Assembly: GCA_036873755.1 (NCBI GenBank)
Contig: JAVTVY010012683.1
Coordinates: forward strand, 124,001 to 188,000
Reading direction: 5' to 3'
Length of the DNA stretch: 64,000 bases
Source of the DNA: Hanleya hanleyi
Taxonomy: Eukaryota > Mollusca > Polyplacophora > Lepidopleurida > Hanleyidae
Both the position numbers and the translations under genes were made by a program. The notes beneath the pieces are model-generated. The model was not told the origin of the DNA. It was given only the letters and a program-made list of their open reading frames with translations, and made no database searches. Positions 33,318 through 44,800 of the stretch are shown piece after piece. Every line of letters begins with the position of its first letter. The first letter of the stretch is position 1.

Positions 33318-35400
33318 TCATCATTTATTTATTTATTCAACTTATTTATAGAGGGTGGTCCTTTCAACCTTAACGGCTGCTCTCCCAAGGAGCCCTCTAT
33401 CACACTCAGATACATGACTAATTAACAATAATAAATTAACAATCAAAATAGAATTTACATGAATCGAGCTAAAAAGACAAAGGCAAAAAACCAGACTAAA
33501 AATAACCTTTACATGAATCGAACTAAAAAAGACAAAAGCAAAAAACAGACTAAACTAAAAGTACACTGCTAAGATCTGGAATATTTTGAAATATTTTCTT
33601 AGCCGTATTCATCTTAAAATCGATCTATTTCATCATGGATTAAGCAACTGCCTCCGATAAAACGTTTGAATTTGTCACAAGTTGTGGCATGGCGGACATC
33701 TGGTAAAACATTCCAGATCCTGGCAGCAGAATATTTAAAAGATTTATCTAAAAATGTCGTATTGGAACGAGGTAAAACTACATTATCTCTCCCTCTTGTT
33801 CCATATCTGCGAACTTCATTCACATAAGTATACCTATTTGTGAGATATTGTGGTACTAATCCATTTAAACATTTATACATCATGCAAGCTTTGTGGTAAT
33901 TAATTCTGTTGGCAGGGTAACTCCAATTTAAAGTGCTTAAAACATGTTCACTCGGCGTTCTGGGTTTAACTTGCAATATGATTCTACCAGCTCTACAGAT
34001 TAATTGTTTTACCCTGGTTACATTACATTTGGTACCATTGTCCCAAACGACATCAACGTAATAAATTACAGGCTGGATATTAGTTTGAAATATTTTCTTA
34101 GCCGTTTCATCACTCACATAACGTCTGATTCTCTGTAACACTCCTAGTCGTGACGATACTTTGTTACACATTTTCTCGACATGAGATTTCCAATTTAATA
34201 ATGGGTCAAAGTATAAGCCTAGATATTTAAAACAATCGGTCTGGCGAATCACTTCATTGTTAACAGTTAGGCTGATCTCACCATCTCTAGAAACTCGGTG
34301 TTGTGAGCCAAATACCATACATGAAGTCTTTGAAACATTAAGTGTCAATTTGTTATCAATAAGCCAGCTTGTGATATTGTTAAGATCCGAGGACAAAGCA
34401 ACTTCAATCTCTGTTGTTGTTCTAGCTGAAAAGAATAATGCCGTGTCATCAGCATATAACACTACTTTACTGCTATTTACACATGATGGCAAATCGTTTA
34501 TGTAAAGGGTAAACAGAAGTGGTCCCAAGATGGAGCCTTGAGGGACACCATAATCAATTATCATTGGATCAGACAGAACCTCGTTCCGCACTAACTATAA
34601 CCTGTTTACTAAGTAGGCATTGAACCAGTTCATTTCTGTCCCCTTTACTCCCATTTGGTGGAGTTTTCGTAGCAATATAGTTCTGTCAATGGTATCGAAG
34701 GCCTTTTTCAGGTCTAGAAATATGGCACCTGTTAGTAGGCCATTGTTCATGTTTTCATATAAATAATCAGTTACATCGATTAAAGCTGTTGTAGTCGAGT
34801 GCTTATGTCTGAAGCCTGACTGATGTAGATTAAGAATGTTATTTTGTTCAATATACTTGTACAATTGTCGATGAACAAGTTTTTCGAAGACTTTCATCAC
34901 CACTGGTATCACAGATATAGGTCTATAATTTCCGGGTTCAGTTTTCGGTCCTTCCTTGAATACAGCGGTTACTTTTGCCTTTTTCCATTCAGTAGAAAGT
35001 TCGCCAGTTGCCAGGGATCTGTTGAATATATACTCTAATGGGTAGGATAGTTCAGTGGCTGCAGCTTTGATTAACCTTGAGTGAAGTCCATCAAGTCCAG
35101 GGATTTTTTGCAGTCGAGTTCAGCAAGCAATTGACCAACTTCAGTGATATTCAGTGGTGTGAAAGTGAAGGTTGAGTTCACAATTTGCAGTATAGGTTGA
35201 TTCGTTGTCGGTGATGTCTGTTTGAATTTGGCTGCCAGTTTTGATCCCACAGTGGAGAAAAACACATTTAGAGCATTTGCTATACCCTTTTTGTCCGTTA
35301 CTACTTTATCATCTATGTGGAGTTCCTTTATGTTAGAATGCTTTGCTGAAGGTATAAGCTTTCTTATTGTCGCCCAAAAAAAAATCATAGAGGATTACAA
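33318..35400 (-). mobile_element. CR1/Jockey-type LINE, 5'-truncated
   Basis: RT coding sequence on the minus strand is followed by a 3' UTR ending in an AATAAATAAATAAAT tail (33321-33340). The 3' UTR has a tandem duplication of about 58 bp (33449-33560). The endonuclease is missing. Gap block relative to the other LTR suggests insertion after the Gypsy. Confidence 0.8.
33614..35388 (-). pseudogene. CR1/Jockey-type reverse transcriptase, one frameshift and one stop
   Basis: Motifs in order on the minus strand: FWATIRKLIPSA, VTDKKGIANALNVFFSTVGS, SGFRHKHSTTTALIDVTDYL, IFLDLKKAFDTID (motif A), GVPQGSILGPLLFTLYIND (motif B), VLYADDTALF (motif C, catalytic pair intact) and FKYLGLYFD, then the thumb region to 33614. 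A frame change is needed near 35095 and a TAG follows NRL near 34595. Otherwise the RT is readable throughout. It would copy the LINE RNA at a nicked target. Confidence 0.85.
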
Positions 35401-36106
35401 CAGCTGTACTTTCTATTTCAAGTCAAATTAACATCAGACTTTGTATAATTAGTTAGGGTAAAGTAATGAGATGCCTGACTACATTGTATTTGTGACATTT
35501 AGAGCATTTCCAGACCATTTTCGCCATATCTCTCCACACTTACTAAGTGTCATCACGGGAAGTCCAGAGTGAGAAAAGTCTTTATTGTTAAATTAACTCG
35601 GGTCTATTTGTTGATGAAAATTTACTTTCACAACGGATGACATCGGATGAAATTTAATCTTCAGGTGAACTGTATATATTCTATTCATCAAATAATAAAT
35701 TGATATTCTCTATTTGTTGAACTGGAATATTGGATTTGACGTTGGTTATTGTGACACTGTTCAATAGATGGAAACTGTGTTACCCTGAAGGGTTACGAAA
35801 CATTATTAGTATAGAATGTTTACAGAAGTATGTGTCATCCTAGATGAATTAAGCTGAAAGGCATAATTTTGATACGAGAGCGAAGCAGCAGGTGAAAGAT
35901 AGTAAGGAGAAAGGTTACAATCCGAATCCAGTTGGTAGCGGCGTCTCCGGAGAAGAAGTCAAGATAAGGATACAAGAAATCCAGTTACTTTCCTATTTGA
36001 TGGGAAAAATAGGTGGTGGCAGCATTCAAGAACACTAGTTGTTATACCGATTTTACCAATAGGGGGACTTAGCCCTTGCTTAGCTCTTAAGAAACCGCTA
36101 CAGTAC

Positions 36107-36884
36107 CCAAGTCAATAACTTAGTAATCCAACACATTAACAAACCGATTTCTCTCAAATAACCAACGATGCAATCCTCCCTCATCCGACTAAAAAGATCT
36201 TCCAAAGTAGTCGGTCGATAAAAAGAATCACTTACAATCTTAAAATCTATGCATTCGATAAGAATGTTTCACTGCGAGATCTTCACGGCATGACTGCGAC
36301 TGGCTCTTTTTTCGTAAATTTTCGTGAGTTAATCGTGTATGATCGATTCTACATCGCCTGATCATGGTATGGTCGAAAAGTTATTCAGATGAGTATAGCC
36401 TACAGTTTTTTTTAACTCATGAAGTGTGTTATTATTCACAGCATCCCATAATGATTGAAACAGCCATCTCACATAAGTACATATAGAGGGTCTGAAATCG
36501 TTTTTTTGAATTCCAACAGGATCAACCTCATCATCTGGGGCTGCCTAAGCCATCTTATCATCCTCCGTATATTACCTTTGATGCCAACGTGACTAGGCAA
36601 CCAACATAACGCAATATCAATCTGTTGATCAAATCTAGTCATGTATTTGTGTAATTCTGAAGATAGTGCAATGAGTTACAGTTCTACTTTTAATCGATTG
36701 GAGGCCTGACAATGAATCTGAGAATAGGACATTTTTTTATTTTAGTGGGCTCAATGCCTTCTAGGGCCAACAATACAGCTTTTGCTTCTGCAGTGAATAT
36801 CGAACGTTTACCTGGTAGTCGACAGGTTTGTTTTCGAACTGAAGATAGTAGCACACGCTACTCTCTCCCCATCTTTAGAACCAG
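36107..36884 (-). pseudogene. I-type LINE fragment: RNase H and C-terminal zinc segment
   Basis: On the minus strand: LPGKRSIFTAEAKAVLLALE (RNase H Glu region), CWLPSHVG (RNase H C-terminal motif), then the DFRPSIC...LFQSLWD segment, RRCRIDHTRLTHE and EDLAVKH (C-terminal zinc-binding region). Several stops and frame shifts are present. RNase H after RT marks the I superfamily (Nimb-like). Its 3' end is at 10624-10706, beyond the Gypsy. Upstream it is cut off where the next copy's AG run starts. Confidence 0.75.
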
Positions 36885-37069
36885 TGAGAGAGAGAGAGAA
36901 TTAAGGTTTATCGTCGCATTCAGTAATATTTCAGCTATACAGCGATGATCAAACAAAATTTTAAGGATTCAATTCAACAACTCTGTACCAGTTTTTACAC
37001 AATAGTTTACTAACATTAAAATTTGTACAACAACCAATCTCTCTCAAATACAATCTTCTTTTACTCGGC

Positions 37070-37076
<7 letters not shown>
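36885..37076 (-). mobile_element. I-type LINE, very short 5'-truncated copy
   Basis: Only the last 190 bases of the element: AG run, conserved tail (TTTATCGTCGCATTCAG, TTTCAGCTATACAGCGAT), then 3' UTR matching 37150-37270, ending in the AG run of the next copy. Confidence 0.75.
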
Positions 37077-37100
<24 letters not shown>

Positions 37101-37551
37101 ATTAAAGTTTAACGTCCCATTCAGCAATATTTCAGCTATATAGCGACGATCAAACAAAATTCCAAGTATTCGAATCAACAGCTCAGTAAACTAATGATAT
37201 AAAACAGATACAAACATTGAAATTTGTACAATTCAAATAATCTAAAATACAATACTCTTTTACTCGGCTAAAAAGATCTTCCAGCGTAGCTGCTCAATAA
37301 AAAGTATCTGTTACAATCCTAAAATCCATACAGTTTATAAGAATATGTTTCACCGTGAGATCTTCGTTGCATGGAATACACTTTGAGACGGGCTCTTGAT
37401 CGAAGCGATTATGGCTGTTCAGATGAGAATAACCTACAGTTGTTTTGAAGTCGTGAAGTTTGTTATTATCCATAGTATCCCACGAAGATTGAAACAGCTT
37501 TCTTACATAAGCGCAGATAGATGGTCTGAAATCGCTGTATTTCATATAATT
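37077..37551 (-). pseudogene. I-type LINE, 3' part of a copy split by a Penelope element
   Basis: Starts at a 28-base AG run and the conserved tail. Coding sequence 37545-37294 reads DFRPSICAYVRKLFQSSWD, then CIPCNEDLTVKHILINC, a complete C-x2-C...H-x4-C zinc segment. The copy continues at 39749 with the RNase H end: joining TCATAATT to CCAACAGG restores the colinear order seen at 36510-36540. Confidence 0.75.
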
Positions 37552-37616
37552 ATACTAAATCTATAGCCACCAAAATATTCAATTACTCCAATGCTGTCAA
37601 GGAGTTTGACTGGAAC

Positions 37617-39330
37617 TTGTACACGTCAGGAGGCTATAGTTGTGATTGTGAATTGTCGAACTTTATCTATACACCATGCAAACATATTGTGACTGGTGAC
37701 CTTGATGTGGTGAGTGATAAGGATCTGAATTTACTCCTGATGAAAGGACCTAAATATAGAGAGCCAAGAAGAATAAATCTGAAGGCCGACCAGAAGATAG
37801 TCCTGTCTGCATTAGAACAGTACGTTATTGATTGGTCTAAGCGAGAAAAAGTTGAACCTACAGTACTCGCCGATTGGCTGGACCTCACCAAGAGCAAGGT
37901 CGTTGAAACAATCCGCCATATTGACAGAAGTACTCTTCCCAAGCAAAACAAGTACTGAGAAACCTCAATTCGCAAGAAGTTCTAGCAAATCTCCAGAGTA
38001 AATTCGTCATAGTCCCAGCAGACAAAGCTCCGAATAATAAAATATTCATATGTAAATATTACTATTACCAGGTGCTGGTTAAAGAATTGAGTGTCGACAT
38101 ATCTTCATCCAATACGTCTACTTACTTCCAAACTGCATTTACTCTGGAAGATTTATTTAACAATCACAAAAAGTTTCTCAGGGAAAGAGGTATTTGTCTT
38201 CCAACCAATCATAACGACATACCAAAAATATACTGGACTCCCAAATGCATAAATCACCATACAAAGCTAGATTCATAGCTGGTTCTAGAAGCTGCACCAC
38301 CAAGCTTCTTTCAGCCCTATTGACGAGGGCCCTTCAGGAGGTAAAAGCATTTTGGGAAAGATATTGCGCCACTATTTCTAAGAACTCTGGCGTGGAATGT
38401 ATGTGGATATTGAAAAACTCAAAATGTCTTACGGAAGAACTTGATGCTAAAGGTCACATACCGTACCGACATGTATCCACATGAGATTTCTCGACTCTCT
38501 ATACTACAATCCCTCATCAGGAACTTATTGACCGTATAAGTTCATTAATAGTATCTGTGTTCAAGAAAACTGATCGTAGATATATTAATGTCGGAAGCCA
38601 TAAAGCATTCTTTAGCTCGACTACATACAAGATATATCATTCATGGGATGTTTCTTTGTTTATAGAGTTGCTTGAATTTCTCATTAAAAATATCTATGTT
38701 AAATTTGGCAACACAATATATCAGCAGCATATAGGTATTCCAATGGGTACTAATTGTGCAACCCTGTTGGCTGATCTGTATCTGTTCTCTTATGAATATG
38801 ACTATATGCAGGCACTTTTAAAAATCGATCCATTCAAAGCCCGTTCCTTCTCATTCACCAAACGCTATATAGACGATCTTCTCGCTGTGGATAATCGCTG
38901 TATAAATCACGCAGTGAAGGATATATATCCACTTTCACTGGATTTGAAGGAAACTACAGATAGCCCTACAGGTACATCTTATTTAGATCTCTATCTCTAT
39001 AAAAATGAAGCGGGCATTCTCTCTCGTCGACTTTATGACAAAAGAGATGATTACAATTTTGACATCGTAAACTATCCCTTTTTGGATAGTAATATTCCAG
39101 TGGGACCTGCATATGGCGTATACATATCTCGCTTAGTAGCATTTGCTAGATCCTGTGTTAAATGTGATGATTTTAACCAACGTCATAAAACATTGTTGAA
39201 GAAACTTATAAAACAGGGCTATTCCACCAAGCGCCTCCACTCAAAGTTTCTCAAATTTGGCGATACATATCGCATGCTGATAGCAAAATACGAACGTAGC
39301 ATGCAAGCTCTATGGCGTTACGTTTCGTAA
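37617..39330 (+). pseudogene. Penelope-like reverse transcriptase, frameshifted
   Basis: N-terminal part CDCELSNFIYTPC...VTGDL, KGPKYREPRRI and KREKVEP, then FVIVPADKAPNN. After a frame shift near 38245, YKARFIAGSRSCTTKLLS, then DFSTLYTTIPHQ, IGIPMGTNCATLLADLYLFS (Thr for the usual Pro) and RYIDDLLAV (catalytic pair intact), and the thumb-like end FLKFGDTYRMLIAKYERS. Stops or shifts occur near 37958, 38245 and 38484. The order and motifs are those of Penelope-like RTs related to telomerase. Confidence 0.85.
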
Positions 39331-39402
39331 CTTGTCTTAATTCCGCTTAACCCGGGGCTAGGGGCCGTATGAACCCATGTACTTCAAGATCCTCATGGTA
39401 CT

Positions 39403-39743
39403 CATATGAACAGACACAATCAAAGCGTGACTGAGATACATCATTCTTTAGATGACGACTTTACAACGAATATTATGGATTAAGAATATTATGGATTAAG
39501 AATACTGATCAGCGATACGGATTTGATATTTTAGGAACATCATGATGTCTTGCCGGCATCATTGAAAACTGTTGACCGCTTCTCTCTTGCAGGAAGCAAG
39601 CTTATGTGTATGTATACTATGATTGTCTTTTTGAATTTGGTGGTAATACTGTTATATGGAATATGAAATAGGTCTTTGGATTATGGACGCGGATATTCTC
39701 TAATGGACGACGGCTGGATTCTGAATGACGGACTAGACGCTTG
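39403..39743 (+). repeat. Penelope-type terminal repeat R, reference copy
   Basis: Begins CATATGAACAG directly downstream of the RT gene and GGGGCTAGGGGCCGT. It has a short local duplication (TATTATGGATTAAGAA). Its exon-like tail is broken by an inserted ATATGAA near 39660. Confidence 0.75.
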
Positions 39744-39748
39744 TAATT

Positions 39749-40582
39749 CCAACAGGATCAACTTCTTCATCTTGAGCTGCCTTAGCCAATCTATCAGCTT
39801 CAGTATTGCCTTTGAGTCAACGTGACTAGGCACCCAACAAAACACAATATCGATCTGTTGATCAAATCTAATGCAATATAATTGTAGAATATTCAAGATG
39901 GTGGGACGAGTTGAATTTCCACTTTTAATTTAAAGCAATTTAAACTTTCAATTTAAAGCATGATAGTGAATCTGAGAATATGACATATTTTCCTTTTAGT
40001 GGATCCAATACCTTCTAAAGCCGACAATAGAGCTTTTGCCTCTGCACTGAATATGGAACTTCTACCTGGTAGACGATAGGTTTTGGTTTTGGAAAGGTAG
40101 TTGCACATGCTACTCTCTCACAATCTTTAGAACCATCTGTATTTCTCTCTCAGCAGACCAAATTCCTTTGTATACACGAGTTGGCTCGTGTCTGCCTTTT
40201 CATATTTCGTCAGTCAAATATCTACTTCTGGTTTGGCTAACTGCCATGGTGGAGTTGGCAGCAGCTTGTTGGGTAAAATTTGACCAACTTTAATACCAGC
40301 TGCTAGAAAGTGTGGTTTCATACGGATTCCAAGAGGCGGAATAATCGAGGGTTTCTTTAAATAGAAAGCCGCGAACTGAAGGTTGAAAACAGTTATATGC
40401 AGGATTTGAGTGGCTTGGTCCCAATTTTGCGATATATTGCAGCGATAGTTTAATTCTTCGAGGTTCTCAAGAAAATTCATCTGCTTCGAAATACAAGCTA
40501 TCTTAAAGTGATGTTTTGACCGCACCGAGGCAAAGTCTTATTCCTTGATGGAGAATGGGATCTAGCTCTGCCAAGTTTGACA
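39749..40582 (-). pseudogene. I-type LINE: RT-RNase H linker and RNase H
   Basis: On the minus strand from 40582: LDPILHQGIRLCLGAVKTSL, then the SLQYIAKLG segment, YTDGSKDCE-like start of RNase H, LPGRSSIFSAEAKALLSALE, ILRFTIM/FSDSLSC, and IDIVFCWVPSHVD near 39850. The Asp-Glu-Asp set of RNase H can be read in pieces. Frames change several times. Continuous with 37077-37551 and 41260-41830 once the two Penelope-type insertions are removed. Confidence 0.75.
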
Positions 40583-41259
40583 CATGAACAGGTACAATAA
40601 AAGCGTACCTGAGATACAACACATATCACGAATCGTTAGATTCTTGGTATGTGCTTTAGAATACGTTAACCGGAAGACTATACTGTGAAGTCATGTGGCT
40701 TTGTCAGTATGTCGGCACCTCTTCCCACTCCCCTTATATGTGTTGTAATTTTTACCTGTATATGGCGAGATTCTGCTGGTGGACGTTTCGTCCCCGAGGC
40801 CCGCCCCCTGTACAGACCTTTTGGTCTTTGATATATGTTGGCATTTGTGAGAAGTTGATGCTGGGTCGACATCGGGCCTTACAGACTAGTCTTTTGTGGT
40901 AAATGCCGTCATTTTCATCTGACGACGAAACAGCTCACCAATCCCCAGTGTACGAGTTGTCACAGCGAAACAGCTCACCAATTACCAATGTACGAGTTGT
41001 CAGAGCATTTCCATCATAGCTCGCCATATTTGTATCTAATACCGCTTATGCCGGTGCTAGGGGCCGTGTGGTCATATCATCCAAGCTGCCTCATGAACAG
41101 GTACAATAAAAGCGTACCTGAGATACAACACATATCACGAATCGTTAGATTCTTTTTATGTGCTTTAGAATACGTTAACCGGAAGACTATACTGTGAAGT
41201 CATGTGGCTCTGCCAGTATGTCGGCACCTCTTCCCACTTCCCTTATATGTGTTGTAATT
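40583..41259. mobile_element. Small Penelope-derived element with ~168-bp direct terminal repeats
   Basis: Terminal direct repeats 40583-40750 and 41092-41259 start CATGAACAGG and end TTGTAATT and differ at few bases. The interior contains CCGGTGCTAGGGGCCGT (about 41051-41067), like the Penelope 3' end at 39352-39370, and a 40-bp tandem duplication (40925-41005). It separates the LINE codons for KVYNGAS from those for LAELDP. Confidence 0.65.
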
Positions 41260-41830
41260 GCTTGCACCGTTGTAAACTTTAGAAGCATAACCAAGTTTAG
41301 AACGAACAAGTGATCGATATCAATGGAGAAGAGTTTGTTGATCTCGTCCCCACTTATATCTGGCAACTACATTCAACAAATCGAGAGCTTTCGTGCACTT
41401 ACTTGGCTTTCGTGAAATTTAAATGTGATTTGAAAGTTAGTCGGTGGTCAAACAATAAGAATTTGACTTCTTTTACCACTTTGATCTCAGTTCTGTCTAA
41501 TGTAATTAGAGGATCTTTGTGCTGGAAATATTTTCTGCAAAAGTGTATACAATTTGTCCTAGCTCTGGAGAATTTGAAGCCATTTTCTAGACCCCATTTC
41601 TGAATTCAGACAAAGTCGTAATGTTCTCTCAATATTTTGTATACTTTTCCCACTACACGATATGTTGAAATCGTCTACAAAGAGTGAACCATCAATTGAT
41701 TTATTCAGAACTGCAGCTAAGCAGTTCATCTTGATACTAGACAGAGTAGTAGACAAGATACTGCGCTGTGAGACATCCTGATCGAAATGATCAGACATGG
41801 TTGTACCCAACCGAACTAGCTATCACCGTG
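41260..41830 (-). pseudogene. I-type LINE reverse transcriptase fragment
   Basis: On the minus strand: LGTTMSDHFDQDVSQRSILS (motif B region), SLFVDDFNIS (motif C, F-V-D-D, catalytic pair kept), IERTLRLCLNSE, and after a frame change the KFLLFDHRLTFKSHLNF-type thumb segment and SKLGYASKVYNGAS. Sequence upstream of 41830 is not recognisable. Confidence 0.75.
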
Positions 41831-44800
41831 GCGACACGTCTCTCAACCATTCGCAGGGTGTGCATCTCACATTTGATCCGTTCTTATCAACACCAATTTT
41901 GACGGGCCGCCCGACAACATGCCGTGATATTTGTGACTGTCTTGATGCAGCCTAATGATTTACGCTCTAATGAACCAGCCATCCTTCAGATAGTCGACGG
42001 AAAAATCATTTTGACTAAACATAAAATTCAGTATGTGGAAGCTAGTCTGAAGATCCTCGGTGATAAGACATATTTGGGCAAAATTTCGTTCTCGGAGAAT
42101 CTGGATTACGTGGGCTAAGCTACCAAGATTGCCACCATGTCGCAGATATTCCCTTGGCCTGCTGTTCTGTTGTACAAGAAGGAATACAGACGCCTGCAGG
42201 CATCCCTTGAATTTCCTTGGGATGTTGACAGGCCATATCTACAACGCCCCACCTTACGTTCTGATGTAGAGTTAAAATCAGTCCCATCTTCCCAATACCA
42301 ATCTCGATCCAATATCAGCCAGGCCCCTAGCACGTGGGGAATTTGACTCCAACACAGGGAAAACGATCTGTGAAAAATCGATTGGCGATATGGTAATTGC
42401 CGTTACGCCCATGTATGCAAAACCTGTTTCTCTCCTGCGCATATTGAAGTTAACCACAATAGCCCAACACGTATCCGCCACCCTTCTGATTCTGCCTCAA
42501 CTTAAAAAAAATAGAACATGCCGACACTAGCTAAGCAGATTTCTCTGTCTCTGCCAAAATCACAATTTGGTCTACTGAATTGGTTGATGATCCATATAGG
42601 GAATTCCTTCTGTCTGGATTATCGAATGGATTCAGCTTGGTTGATGGTGTTAATGACATACCCCTACTCTTCATTGAGGTGGACAATAATTTTTTCATCC
42701 TCCAACGCTGATGCTCGCCTTATAGTTGAACAAGAGCCCAAGGGGCTTCAATATACGCCCGTATATCTGGAATTACATTTGTCCAAATTAAAAGGTTGTT
42801 TAATAGCCTTGATTCCAACTGGTAGCTAGCAATCCAGAGAAAGGTCTACAACTCAAGTAACTCAAGGCTGGAGGCAATGCATTTTTTAAGCAGTATACAA
42901 TTGGACAGTACAAGCTTATTATATAGCCTTTCTCACTCGAGCAAACTAATACTGAGATAGAATCCAGCCAAATGCAGCCTATGGGACTTCGCTGGTGGTC
43001 ACGTGACCATAGACGAAGAGCTTTACACATGCTGTTGTAAAACAATCTTGTGCGCAATTCGTATTGCATAAAACATGTTATAATTTGGCTTCAACAAATA
43101 CGTGTAAACTGTATTTTATTAAAGTGAGTGGTGCTTCTCGTAAATTTATGTTTATTTCATAGAGTTTGCGAAAATCCGACCTCAAGTGATCTCAGGGGGC
43201 TGTAACTGAATGCAATATGACGTATGAATTGAATATAAAGCGACGAACACACTATCGCCAGTCAAGTTGAAGTTGGCAGTGCATTTGGGTAAGCAATTCT
43301 GTGGACAAAATGAACTGAAATAGTCGAAAAATAGCGCACAAGAAGGGAATTAGTTTTGTTGACGAAGTTGGAAGAAATCTGTCATTTTATAGTCTCCCTT
43401 GTCTAGCTCTCCTGGTGAAAATAAAAATTCTTGCAAGTGTCCAAAAGTGGGAATCGAATCGGAAATTGTAAAATATGGAAATCCCATTAGTTTGGATTGT
43501 ATTCTACATTTTTTTTGCTGTATGCTTCGTATGAGCACTTTTTTATGATTATACAGCATTATGATACTGTCCAGATCGTACATTTATTCTCGATATACAG
43601 TACAAAGTGTGTCAGATTGATCCGTTGAACCGGAATAAACACACGTGAGGAATTTTGCGGAACCTATTCTGCGGTTTTTTACGCGAGGTGACAGAAATTT
43701 CGTGGGCTTTAATGTTGAATAAATGTGTAATTTCCTGCGTACTTGAATAGTAGAGCGAGGAAGAAGTATGTCAGAGTGGCTTGGCCTTATGGGAAGCAGT
43801 TTTGCCGATGTGAACATGTCCTAGGAGGGAGAAAGAGACTTCTGAAGACGATGATGATTCCACGAAATTTCCAAAAGACTGGGGACTTGGTAAGTATCCC
43901 ACAATGCACCATCAAACCGCGGGACATTTAACGTGGGCAAGACATTATTGTGTTAAAAATATGCGTGACCGTATGGCAAATAAATGCCCAGTGGTCTGTC
44001 CAAGGCTTAACTGTAAAAAAAATACCCCCAAAAAACAAACAAACTAATTCATAAATCAGCACAAGCGGTTGATATGGATGGCCTTGCCATATCTGATATA
44101 TTCATATATTATATGTGCCAACAGGTTGGGGAATACATGTACATGTAGGCTAGCCTGCTACATAGTACAGGTGTCGGAACAGTTATCGGACATGTCAGTT
44201 ATCGGACACGCATCTCGTGCATGCACACGTGTTGTGCTCATGATGACAATGCAATAATATGTCGGAACAAAGGCGAGATTTATTTTTAATTGTATATGCA
44301 AAATATAGAATTATAGGTAGCCATGAAAGTAAAAAAATTTAAACTATCTTTTTTGTTTTCATCAAAATTCGAAATTTCTCGTGTTGTGGCGGGGGTGCGA
44401 AATTCGATCTACCACCTTGTCTAATTCCCGATCTCTCAAGAAAATACATATAGAAATTGAACAACCATCATATCATCTGAAGCAACAGAACTCCAGTTAA
44501 TGATGCATGCACAAAACTTGAAAATACAGTGCACTTCAACGTCAATTTTTTGTTCAGGATGGGTGTCCGATAACTGGTACTGTCCACGGTGGGAACTGAG
44601 CTGAAAAGTCGAGTTAAAGATAGCTTGCGCACGTGCAGAAGGGAGTGACGTCATTGATGGAATTCATAATGGAAGAAAGCTGACAAGCTTGAGTCATAGT
44701 GTCAGTTTTCATGTCATTTCGAGAAGTACTTTTTTATATATTCCAAATAAACCTTGAAAAATGCACGATAATAGGTCGGACACCCGTAAGTCTGTAGATG

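Larger units (their letters stand above)
10711..36102 (+). mobile_element. Old Ty3/Gypsy element, 25.4 kb with nested insertions
   Basis: The element is flanked by GTAC (10707-10710 and 36103-36106) inside a LINE 3' UTR and bounded by TG...CA LTRs. LTR ends are TGTGGTGATA at 10711 and CCGCTACA at 36102; the same CCGCTACA ends the first LTR at 13935. Inside are a primer site, a gag remnant, an integrase remnant with PR-RT-RNase H deleted, and many later insertions. LTR divergence is visibly high (substitutions and indels throughout), so it is old and defective. The left boundary of the 3' LTR is less certain than the other ends. Confidence 0.72.
31668..36102 (+). repeat. 3' LTR of the old Gypsy, with nested insertions
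   Basis: Matches the 5' LTR in blocks and ends CCGCTACA at 36102, followed by GTAC. The 5' boundary near 31668 is inferred from a weak match of ATAATGATAATGAAATATTT to the start of the 5' LTR and may be off. It holds a Penelope-type repeat (32386-32617) and a 2.8-kb block (about 32883-35715) absent from the 5' LTR and containing a CR1-like LINE. Confidence 0.6.
37552..39743 (+). mobile_element. Penelope-like element inserted in a LINE
   Basis: RT pseudogene followed by the R terminal repeat (39403-39743). TAATT flanks both ends (37547-37551, 39744-39748), although other R copies also end in TAATT, so the duplication is not certain. No GIY-YIG endonuclease was found, so the copy may be truncated or of an endonuclease-lacking type. 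Confidence 0.7.

Noticed and set aside
40912..40926. Hammerhead ribozyme core (CTGACGA followed by CGAAAC)
   Set aside because: There is no room for stem II between the two motifs and no matching cleavage site could be paired.
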